33,063 bases of DNA, from NCBI GenBank assembly GCA_025054525.1, contig JANWZJ010000014.1, forward strand, positions 1-33,063, given 5' to 3'. This document shows positions 26,163 through 33,063 of this stretch, one piece after another. The notes beneath the pieces were generated by a model. That model searched no databases, had not been told where the DNA came from, and worked only from the letters and a program-made list of their open reading frames with translations. Position numbers and translations under genes: made by a program. Positions within the stretch are counted from its first letter, which is position 1. Every line of letters starts with the position of its first letter. Source of the DNA: Bacteroidia bacterium. GTDB lineage: Bacteria; Bacteroidota; Bacteroidia; SpSt-205.

Positions 26163-26893
26163 ACGACTTCCCCGAAAAGTTGTCTGAGTTCGTCTGTGAT
26201 ACAGCTCTCAAATATAACGGAAATTTGCTGATGGGCATACTCCAGCCACTCTAAGCTCTCCTGGGGCGCTATGCCCTGGGGTTTAGCTAAGAAATAATCA
26301 ATATCCAAGAGCAGGTCTCTCTGTTCAGGAGGGCTGTGCATGTCCGTATAAAGCTGCACTCGGCAGGCATCTCGCTCTCCTTGATAAGTGAGTAGAGTGC
26401 TCATACCAAAGCCTATTCTATTAGGGGGGAAGGTTTGTCCCTAGAGAGGGTAATAGGTAAGGTACAGCTCCCACTGTTGGGAAGGGAAAGAAAAGCGATT
26501 GATGTAGCGTAGGCTGAGGTATTCTATCTCTATGAGGGGGAGGATGGCTTGGAGGCTATTCCAAAGGGTGTGAATTTTGAGCTTGACAACCTCCCAAGAC
26601 GGATAAGGCCGCAGGACATGTAAGCTTATTACGCGGGAGCCGATTTGAATAAAGATATTCCCTGGCTCACCAAATAGCCATACTTGTTCTCTGCGGCGGA
26701 ACTCTTGGATAAAACCCTTGGGGATAGACCGGACATTTACTTCTTGAGCGGGGTGATGTTGCTTTCGGGGAAATTCCTTTCTAAGATGCTCGTATAGAAG
26801 TCCTGGTATCGTGAGGTCCCATGGGGTGCGCTCACTCAGCCAAAAGAAACAGAGCACTTCTTGAATAGGAGGATTGGCGTAGCGCTGCCCCAT
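26159..26893 (-). pseudogene. TIGR04255-family protein interrupted by an in-frame TAG
   Basis: About 245 codons, close to the usual family length. The N-terminal part reads MGQRYANPPIQEVLCFFWL ... WDLTIPGLLYEHLRKEFP and ends at TAG 26443-26441 after YLTYYPL. The same frame continues GQTFPPNRIGFGMSTLLTY and closes with the family's C-terminal signature, LLLDIDYFL ... ESLEWLEYAHQQISVIFESC, ITDELRQLFGEVV. One base change, for example from CAG, GAG or AAG, would restore it. TIGR04255 proteins are sporadic in bacteria, often beside defence or mobile genes, and have no known activity. The gene starts 17 bases after the mod stop. A secondary start at 26404 could make the C-terminal 81 residues alone. 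Confidence 0.8.
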
Positions 26894-26909
26894 AGTAGGC
26901 GTAAAGGTA

Positions 26910-29831
26910 CTACAACGCTACCACCCGCATCACTTCATTGCCCCGCAGGTCTATCACTTTGACGGCGATGCGGTGGTTTTTGCCTGGGCGAAAGGGGAAA
27001 GACAGAGTGCCACTCAATTGCTCAAAGGCTTCGGGGTTTATTTGAGCTCTGAGGGCGCGCTGGAGCTTCTCCCAAGCCTGCGGAGCCCCCGGGAAAAAGC
27101 CTGAGTTACATGAAACGTCTGCCCATCATAATCGGTGTCTAAGAACCACGCCGCTACATCCCGGCCGTGGGCGCGTTCGGTCTCGCCAGAGAAGGGATTG
27201 TAAATATCCACGCCACGCAGCTCCACTGTGAAAGTATCTCCTTCATGCCATTGCACTTTTACATCGGGCTGACCGAAGACAGAGAAAAGCTGGCTGGCTC
27301 GGGTAGTCTTGAGAAGGTCGCCAACCAGAATGTCGGGCGCAATATGCACCAGATGTATCTCTAAACCTTGGACGGGCACTTTACTCAAGAAGGCTTGCGT
27401 CTCAGGGTCAAAGGCAAAGCCAGCACATAAAAGCATATCGTAGCCATTGAGACGAGCTGTATGCGCTGCTTCTGAAAGCTGAATGGGCGGAAACGGACCG
27501 TGAAGCGGCCCAAACGAGACGGCTATTTTTTTGATAGATCCCTTCTCGCGTTCGGCTTCGGCATGGGCGTGGAGGTACCCCAGTTGAATCCGCTGCACTT
27601 GCGTAAGCACCAGCCGTCGTCCCTCAGGAAAACTCACTTTCTTTGTTTTCTCCAGGTGCTTGACCAGCATCTCTATGTAGTTGTCGGAGTGGTTAGGGAG
27701 ACGAACCTGGGTGGGGTCCTCTACTACAGGTTGGGGAATCGCCTCTACTGTGAAAGGGCCGCTTATGCGAACTACCTCGCGCTTTATCTTCGGACGGTCA
27801 TAGAGGGGCTCTTGGGGGCCCGTTGCTGGATACTTTCATCAATCGCTTTGCGTTTAGCGCGGCGCAGCTCCCAAAATCGCCGCAGAGCCCGCCGGGCAGC
27901 CTCAGGCCAATCAGGACCCGGAATCGGCTCAGGTACCTCCTCTATTTTCTCCCAACGGTGGCCAGTAAGCTGATACATGCTTCTCAAATCCTCCTCTACA
28001 CTTTGCTTGGAGAAGGGGCTCTGCTTCGCAGCTAAGAGGCGCCGATAGGCTTCTACTGCTTGGGTAGGCCAAAGGGGATGCGGCACTTCCCATTCCAGTA
28101 GCTCATTCTGTCGTACTACCTGTCCCGTAGGGAGAGTGTGCGTAGCGCTATCAGGTGCAGCGAAATCTACCACTTCCCCTGCGCGTCCGCCTCGGCTGAT
28201 ACGAATGCGAATAGCATGCCCTTTCAGCGCTTGATTGAGCTCAGCCAGCGCTTCCTCAATCTGCGGCTGATACTTCGCTGCGATGACATCTATCTCTTCG
28301 TTTTTGGTGATGCTTTCCAGCGTAATGTGCGGCACTGTCTCATACACAAAGCCCCCGGCAGGCCCCTGCTCCGGGTCTTTCAGCTCGTAGTAATCAAACT
28401 TTGCCGTCATCAGCCGCTGGCGCGCTATGGCTATCGCTACTCGGCTCGTGTCACAGGTAATCCACCGCCGACCCCACTTCTCCGCCGCATACGCCGTCGT
28501 CCCCGAACCGCAGGTCGGATCAATACTAAGTCCCCCGCGTCCGTGCTCATCAAAATGCAGCGCTCTACAACTTTGGGATTAGTCTCTACCACGTATCGCT
28601 TGTCCGTAGCAAAACCGGCAAATCCAGTGTCTATCCAAGCATTTGTAAGGGGCATTACGGGGAAATCTTCTACAAAGCGCAAAAAGCGGAGGTTCTGCCC
28701 CACAGCCTGTATTCTCTCCGCTTTATTGAGTCGTTGCATACCATTAGGATACTGCGCTTTCCAGTGATTATTTCGGTTAGGGCGATAAATTTTTCCCTCA
28801 AACGAAAAAGGTGTATCTATTTTAGCTACTCCTTGACTTTGCAAATCTCCGATTGTGTAAATTTTTGCTGAATGAGGGAGAGGAAGCTTTCCCTCCCTTT
28901 CTTCTGCTGATAAAGTTCTACGAATGCCATCGGCTAGTTCTATGTATTTGTAAGCTTCGTCTCCTCGCTCGGAGGCTTTTTTAGGAGCAAATAGAGGCCG
29001 ATATTTGATTCTCTCTTTGTCTTTGGCATACCATATTAGATAATCACCGATGCGGCTGAGTGTGGAAGAGGCGAACCCGCTGGTAGTAGCAAAATAAATT
29101 TGACTTACAAAGTTTTCTCTTCCGAACACCTCATCTAGAAGAGAGCGGACGAAGTGTAGGTTTTCATCGCCCATTTGGACGAAGATGGAGCCTGAGTCTG
29201 CGAGGAGTTCTCGGGCCAGGAGGAGGCGGTCGCGCAGGTAAGTGAGGTAAGAATGGATGCCCAGCTGCCAGGTATCGCGGTAGGCTTGGATTTGTTCGGG
29301 CTCGTGGGTCAGGTCTTCGGGTTTGTCTCTTACGTCGCGGCGGTCTATGCGGGGCTGAAAGTTGGAGCTAAACTTGATGCCGTAGGGCGGGTCTATGTAA
29401 ATCATCTGGACTTTGCCAGCTAAGCCTTCGTAGTGCAGGAGGGAGTTCATCACTAAGAGCGAGTCGCCTAAGATGAGGCGATTAGCCCAGGGGACGGTGT
29501 GCTGGTAGAATTCTATTTGCTTATGGAGAGGCAGGGATGCCTCGCCGAAGAGCGAGGGCTGAGGCGGCTCTGGACGCTGGAGGGCTTCTATGATGGCTTT
29601 GGGGGCGATGCGCTCATGAATGTGGAGCGGAAGGAGGTCCACTTCAAAGGTGGAGCGTTCTTCTTTGCCTGCCCAGACCAGCTGCGGGTCTAAGTAAGGG
29701 TCATAGGCATAAGCTTTCCGCTGCGGGGGAGCCGTCCGCTGCTCATCCATCAGCCCCGCAGGAGGATTGTTTGGGCGCTGGGCTGTGGGATGTCGCAGGT
29801 CGTCTACAGTAGGAGACGATTTGCCTGTCAT
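26910..29831 (-). pseudogene. mod: Type III-like DNA adenine methyltransferase Mod, frameshifted
   Basis: About 974 residues after repair, in the beta-class order (motif IV before motif I). The intact N-terminal part carries the catalytic DPPY (MIYIDPPYGIKF) and the target region. The frame breaks at 28517-28523 (TTGATCC where TTGGATCC is expected), exactly at the AdoMet motif. The true text [37 protein letters not shown] lies in the next frame. Two more single-base losses follow, in a C-run (27814-27818) and a T-run (27094-27098). The repaired C-terminus is FFPGAPQAWEKL ... SFPFRPGKN ... VIDLRGNEVMRVVAL. Frame steps are consistent with three deletions. The longest product would lack the AdoMet motif. 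Start ATG 29831; an in-frame TTG lies at 29840. Confidence 0.88.
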
Positions 29832-29898
29832 GAGGAGCAAATTAGGAAGTTACTCGGAGAAAGGCAGAACGCTCAGCCAGCCCCCTTCTCATGTCCAA

Positions 29899-29919
29899 TC
29901 CACATGAAACCTATGTGGA
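29899..29919. promoter_or_regulatory. Perfect inverted repeat between mod and the MBL gene (possible operator)
   Basis: TCCACAT (29899-29905) and ATGTGGA (29913-29919) form a perfect 7-base inverted repeat around a 7-base spacer, in the short divergent region between mod (start 29831) and the metallo-beta-lactamase gene (start 29965). No U-tract follows on either strand, so a regulator-binding site is more likely than a terminator. No regulator gene is seen nearby. Confidence 0.4.
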
Positions 29920-29964
29920 AAAAGTGTAGATAGAGAATTGAACCCAAGAAGTAAAATCACAAAC

Positions 29965-31095
29965 ATGCATTTTGCGGCTCATCCATTTCTTGAGATAGAC
30001 TTCCCTCCTATTGAGGGGAAGCGAAGCGGCGAGGCTATCCTCATCCGCACCGGACGCGTGGATCCTTGGGGCAAGGTGTTGGACTCTAAGGTTTGGCTGA
30101 TTGATGGCGGCTTCATAGGTACTGCAGAGTACATTTTGGAGTTTATGAAAAAGTACTACGGAAGTACCAGAATAGACTACATCATAGCCACCCACCCCGA
30201 TGAGGATCATATAGGAGGACTGATATACCTTATAGACCATGCTGATGTTAGAAATCTTTACATACATAAACCGTCAGCATATATCGGAGAGCTTTACATA
30301 CATATACCGCTAACATACGAAAGAGAGGGGCATATCAGGTCCTTGACTGCTTCGCTAACGAAAGCTGCAAATTTGATTGACCGAGCAGAGGGAAAGTCTA
30401 TACCCGTTCATGAGCCTTTCTCCTATACATACTTGGCAAAAAAGATTGAGACTGAAGATAGGTTTCTCAGGGTCTATCTTCTCGGTCCTGATGAGGCTTA
30501 TTATAACGAGCTTCTCAAAGAGTTCAGGGATTATGAAAAATATGTAAAAGAGGTTAGGGCTTTTTCCGAGCGCTCCCCCTCTTTGTTAGAAGACCCTCCT
30601 CCCGATGCTACTACGCCAGAGAATAACTCCTCAGTAATCCTCCTCTTTGACTTTGAAGGCGATTACTTTTTATTTACGGGAGATGCAGGGGTGCCTGCGT
30701 TAGAGAAAGCCCTCAATCGGTTTCCAGGGGGATATGATAAGGCAAGGCAAGTGCTTCTTTTCAAGGTACCCCACCATGGGAGCAAGAATAACTTAGGTCC
30801 ATCTCTACTGAATAAAGCCTTCGGTTCATTAGGGATGGGCAAAAAATGCGCTATTATCCTGGCTGCTACCCAAGACGAAGACCATCCCGATGAGGCAGTT
30901 GTTAGTGCGCTGCGAAAACGAGGCTTTGAAGTGCATGCGAACAAGGACCTAAATGGAAAAAACTACAATCAAGGATGGCATCTGTGGTTCAAGAGCCAAT
31001 ATGCTCCCTCTAGAGACTCGGAAAGTTGGAAGGAGCTATCTTCTTACAAAACTAGCCGCTACACCCTTTTTAGAAGGCATTCGCCATTATCCTAA
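29965..31095 (+). CDS. Stand-alone ComEC/Rec2-like metallo-beta-lactamase-fold hydrolase
   Basis: 376 residues from the ATG at 29965; an in-frame TTG at 29938 would add nine unremarkable residues. Metal-binding motifs are complete: HPDEDH at residues 77-82 (HxDxDH) followed by IGG, FTGDAG near 238-243 and VPHHGS near 269-274. A long variable insert (about 100-210) lies between the first and later motifs. The fold matches the soluble MBL domain of the DNA-uptake protein ComEC, whose members act on nucleic acids or phosphodiesters. No signal peptide or membrane helix is present. It is followed after 38 bases by a membrane protein on the same strand, and the pair borders a restriction locus. The substrate is unknown. 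Confidence 0.85.
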   Translation: MHFAAHPFLEIDFPPIEGKRSGEAILIRTGRVDPWGKVLDSKVWLIDGGFIGTAEYILEFMKKYYGSTRIDYIIATHPDEDHIGGLIYLIDHADVRNLYIHKPSAYIGELYIHIPLTYEREGHIRSLTASLTKAANLIDRAEGKSIPVHEPFSYTYLAKKIETEDRFLRVYLLGPDEAYYNELLKEFRDYEKYVKEVRAFSERSPSLLEDPPPDATTPENNSSVILLFDFEGDYFLFTGDAGVPALEKALNRFPGGYDKARQVLLFKVPHHGSKNNLGPSLLNKAFGSLGMGKKCAIILAATQDEDHPDEAVVSALRKRGFEVHANKDLNGKNYNQGWHLWFKSQYAPSRDSESWKELSSYKTSRYTLFRRHSPLS

Positions 31096-31133
31096 TCAAG
31101 CAAAAATCCGTGAATCCTAAGTGAAGTCGGGGA

Positions 31134-31856
31134 ATGGATCGTGTATTTGAGCGGCTCTTTGACCTTTATGATTTCATTGCCAATATCATTCCAGGCTATC
31201 TCTTTCTCCAGCTCATTCACCGCTACCTTTTGAAAATAGGCATAAAGGCGGAGTGGCTGAGCGTCATGGATGAACTTACCGTGCGGGGTGTACTGGTCCT
31301 GCTTATGCTGGCTTACGTAGCAGGTATGCTCCTTCAGAGTGCTTCTCATATCCTCTGGGGTTATGTGGAGAGAAAAGGGAACATGATAGAAGTTCTATTC
31401 GGTGAAGCTTCTTCTAATACTCTTTTGGGGTGCGGTTCATATCCTCCTCTCTCTCCCTCCTACAAGCAGCGGCTGGCTCAAACTTTTCGTAACTACTTTG
31501 CGTTACGCTCTTCGTTAGAGTCAGACGAAACGCAGGAGCCTCTCAGTCATAGAGAGACTTTTGAGCTCATGTACCGCAGCTTACAAAATCGTCCTTCTAT
31601 TCTCACGATTCAGATAGCGCGTTATGGATTTTATCGGGTGCTCTTTGTGGTGGGAGTATTAGGAGGTACGGCAGAGCTTATTCTAATAGCATTTGCCCCG
31701 CAGCGAGAGTGGGAAATAAGCATACTTGCAATTATGGCATACTTAGTGATAGCTTGGACCTCCTTTTGCGGTTACAAACGCCGGAGCTACGAGTCCGCAA
31801 AGATGGTATGTGATTTATTCCTGATAGAGAAGGAAAAAGACTCTCTTAAGACGTAG
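31134..31856 (+). CDS. Four-helix membrane protein paired with the MBL hydrolase
   Basis: 240 residues, family not recognised. Hydrophobic segments lie at about 13-31 (FIANIIPGYLFLQLIH), 52-72 (GVLVLLMLAYVAGMLLQ), 166-186 (YRVLFVVGVLGGTAELILIAF) and 190-210 (ISILAIMAYLVIAWTSF), with a ~90-residue hydrophilic stretch between the second and third. The N-terminal DLYDFIANIIPGYLFL, an acidic stretch followed by a Pro-Gly in the first helix, is a possible family motif. The C-terminus is charged. It probably forms a unit with the upstream hydrolase. A membrane effector controlled by a soluble enzyme is one possible arrangement, but this is inference. Confidence 0.75.
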   Translation: MDRVFERLFDLYDFIANIIPGYLFLQLIHRYLLKIGIKAEWLSVMDELTVRGVLVLLMLAYVAGMLLQSASHILWGYVERKGNMIEVLFGEASSNTLLGCGSYPPLSPSYKQRLAQTFRNYFALRSSLESDETQEPLSHRETFELMYRSLQNRPSILTIQIARYGFYRVLFVVGVLGGTAELILIAFAPQREWEISILAIMAYLVIAWTSFCGYKRRSYESAKMVCDLFLIEKEKDSLKT

Positions 31857-31940
31857 GATAGCCTTATCCCTTTTGAGCCCGAAGCGAGGCTGGGTAAAGG
31901 TTATATTCAGCGGCTGCGGTGCAGCTTTACTTAGGCTGGG

Positions 31941-32576
31941 CTAGCCGCAGATACCAGCTATGGTAGGTGGTGTATTGGCTGGCTTGGGCTTCGTCGGCTT
32001 TGGACTCTGGAAGGGTGAGGGGTGGGCGCACGATGGCTGGGTTGCCGGGTTTCCAGCCGCTGGGGTATTGAGCTGGTGCTTGTCTGTGAACTGAAGGGCC
32101 TGAACGAAGCGTAAAATCTCATCTATATTCCGTCCCGTCGTCATGGGGTAGTACAGCATGCCCCGAAGGATGCCCTGCGGGTCTATGATGAAAACCGCCC
32201 GAACGGCTGCGGTTTCACTGGCTGCGGGGTGAATCATCCCGTATAGCCGAGAAACTTTCATATCTAAATCAGCTATGACGGGGAAGTTGATTGGGATGCC
32301 GAAGAGGCTCTCTATGTCCCGCAGCCAAGCGATATGCGCATGCACGGAGTCTATGGAGAGGCCTACCAGTTGGACGCCTAAGGCTTCAAAGTCCTTTTGC
32401 CGGCGGGCAAAAGCCACAAACTCCGTAGTACAGACGGGGGTGAAGTCCGCCGGGTGGCTAAAAAGCACTATCCACTTACCCCGCAGGTCAGAGAGCCGAA
32501 GTTCACCGTGGGTCGTTTTGGCGGTAAAGTCTGGTGCAGGCTCATTGAGCCGAGGTAGGGTGCTGTTCTCTGTCAT
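31941..32576 (-). CDS. 1-Cys (Prx6-type) peroxiredoxin with frameshifted C-terminus
   Basis: 211 residues as read. The thioredoxin-fold peroxidase domain is complete, with peroxidatic Cys49 in HPADFTPVCTTEF and the family Arg in AVRAVFIIDP. It reduces peroxides in the cytoplasm. After DKHQLNTP the sequence turns into a Pro-rich, family-unlike tail. The normal Prx6 C-terminus (SGWKPGNPAIVRPPLTLPES ... YHSWYLRLAQPK) lies in the next frame and ends with TAA at 31927. One base lost from the run at 32062-32065 explains this; 650 + 1 bases gives the usual 216 residues. Either the enzyme has an altered dimer-interface tail or the base is an assembly error. TAACTTTG lies four bases before the ATG. 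Confidence 0.85.
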   Translation of the reverse strand: MTENSTLPRLNEPAPDFTAKTTHGELRLSDLRGKWIVLFSHPADFTPVCTTEFVAFARRQKDFEALGVQLVGLSIDSVHAHIAWLRDIESLFGIPINFPVIADLDMKVSRLYGMIHPAASETAAVRAVFIIDPQGILRGMLYYPMTTGRNIDEILRFVQALQFTDKHQLNTPAAGNPATQPSCAHPSPFQSPKPTKPKPANTPPTIAGICG

Positions 32577-32580
32577 GCTG

Positions 32581-32588
32581 CAAAGTTA
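32581..32588 (-). promoter_or_regulatory. Bacteroidota-type -7 box (TAACTTTG) for the peroxiredoxin
   Basis: A perfect TAnnTTTG match on the minus strand, four bases (CAGC) before the ATG at 32576. It implies a transcript starting at or next to the start codon. Confidence 0.6.
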
Positions 32589-32652
32589 CAAAAGCTCGGC
32601 GGCTAACCCTCTGTCTGCTCTGCCTCATGGCTTTAGACGCACTGAAGGCAGA

Positions 32653-33063
32653 TTAGAAAGGTAGGTCGGTGTCCTCGTACTCTTCCTCCGGCGGAGGAGG
32701 CGGGGTTTCTTTCGCTGGGGGCATGGGGTATTTCTCGGCGTATCGCTTGAGAAGGAAAAGTACCACGGCGTAGGTCATATGTAAGGCAAACTCGGCTAAG
32801 GCAGGGGTTACTTTCCGAGGCTCCGCTCCTGGCCCGTGTGCCCCTTCATTATTCCGAATAGTCGGAACCCACTGGATAAGCCGATAGAAAGTTTCTAAGA
32901 AGTCCGCATGGTAGGAAGGTATGAGGTCACTGCTGCGCAACTGGCTGATAAGCTCCTTAGGCTTTTTCCCTTTAGCTCGGGGAAAAATGCACATAAGGGT
33001 ACTCTCAAAGGCATTATTGGCATGGACGATAGCGGCCTCGTAATTTCCAGCTTGAAGATGATG
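32653..33063 (-). CDS. HEPN-like protein, C-terminal part (runs off right edge)
   Basis: 136 residues are visible, in one open frame to the window edge, so the N-terminus is missing; the internal ATG at 32994 is not the true start. The visible part begins HHLQAGNYEAAIVHANNAFES and continues through helices to TIRNNEGAHGPG, which holds an R-x5-H match to the HEPN RX4-6H motif, then ALAEFALHMTYAVVLFLLKRYAEKYP. This resembles the C-terminal HEPN-type bundle of AbiJ-like abortive-infection proteins. It ends in a Pro/Glu-rich tail (PPPPPEEEYEDTDLPF). A defence role is inferred from the motif and from the R-M relics nearby. Confidence 0.6.
   Translation of the reverse strand, partial: HHLQAGNYEAAIVHANNAFESTLMCIFPRAKGKKPKELISQLRSSDLIPSYHADFLETFYRLIQWVPTIRNNEGAHGPGAEPRKVTPALAEFALHMTYAVVLFLLKRYAEKYPMPPAKETPPPPPEEEYEDTDLPF

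Noticed and set aside
22830-26443. TAG read as a sense codon throughout this genome
   Set aside because: TAG properly ends several intact genes in the window, and frameshifts break the same operon anyway.
22590-29831. Programmed frameshifting or phase variation as the explanation for the broken frames
   Set aside because: Eight separate sites without slippery-plus-structure context or simple repeats, together with in-frame stops, do not fit a regulated switch.
31857-31926. Possible bidirectional hairpin between the membrane protein and peroxiredoxin genes
   Set aside because: Arms such as CCTTATCCC and GGGTAAAGG pair only with mismatches and an uneven bulge, and no U-tract follows.
1-33063. 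CRISPR arrays, tRNA or rRNA genes, insertion sequences
   Set aside because: No regularly spaced repeats, no RNA-gene signatures and no transposase text were seen on either strand by eye.

Overview
The window looks like a chromosomal segment from a member of the Bacteroidota. The evidence is a secreted CUB-repeat protein ending in a type IX secretion (T9SS) type A sorting domain, several -7 boxes of the TAnnTTTG type, an OmpA-type lipid/peptidoglycan anchor fused to a propeller, a TerB-like/ABCG-type transporter of the kind common in that phylum, and a lack of obvious Shine-Dalgarno sequences. The genus cannot be told from the sequence. No tRNA, rRNA, CRISPR array or insertion sequence was seen.

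Bases 1-22,250 are ordinary, well-kept genes. On the left are two tandem paralogous CUB-repeat secreted proteins (the first cut by the window edge) and a small exported protein of unknown function. Divergent from these is a plus-strand run: a bifunctional RelA/SpoT homologue, an ABCG-like transporter, a polyprenyl diphosphate synthase (TAATG junction), phoH, a BtuF-like metal/cobalamin receptor and an Omp85-like barrel. The last three genes overlap one another. Facing them is a minus-strand group: a neutral-ceramidase-like protein overlapping a propeller-OmpA protein, and citrate synthase joined by TAATG to an amino-acid permease. An FkbM methyltransferase and a GT4 glycosyltransferase (probably surface polysaccharide genes) close the conserved part.

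Bases 22,250-29,840 hold a decayed restriction-modification operon on the minus strand, in transcript order: mod (type III-like DNA methyltransferase), a TIGR04255-family protein, a 155-aa protein, a HEPN protein and res (helicase-nuclease). Translating across the breaks recovers nearly complete proteins. mod carries three single-base deletions and res five. In-frame TAG codons interrupt res (twice), HEPN and TIGR04255. Only the 155-aa gene has no visible lesion. Just beyond res lies a fragment of the C-terminus of a type I restriction subunit (HsdR), so this is a small graveyard of restriction systems.

Bases 29,965-31,856 hold an apparently intact two-gene unit divergent from mod: a stand-alone ComEC-like metallo-beta-lactamase hydrolase and a four-helix membrane protein. 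This is the best candidate here for an undescribed, possibly defence-linked, system. The window ends with a 1-Cys peroxiredoxin whose last ~40 residues are frameshifted and the C-terminal part of a HEPN-like protein running off the right edge. The peroxiredoxin shift is the same kind of lesion as those in mod and res (loss of one base in a short homopolymer), so assembly error must be weighed against true gene decay in the right-hand 11 kb.
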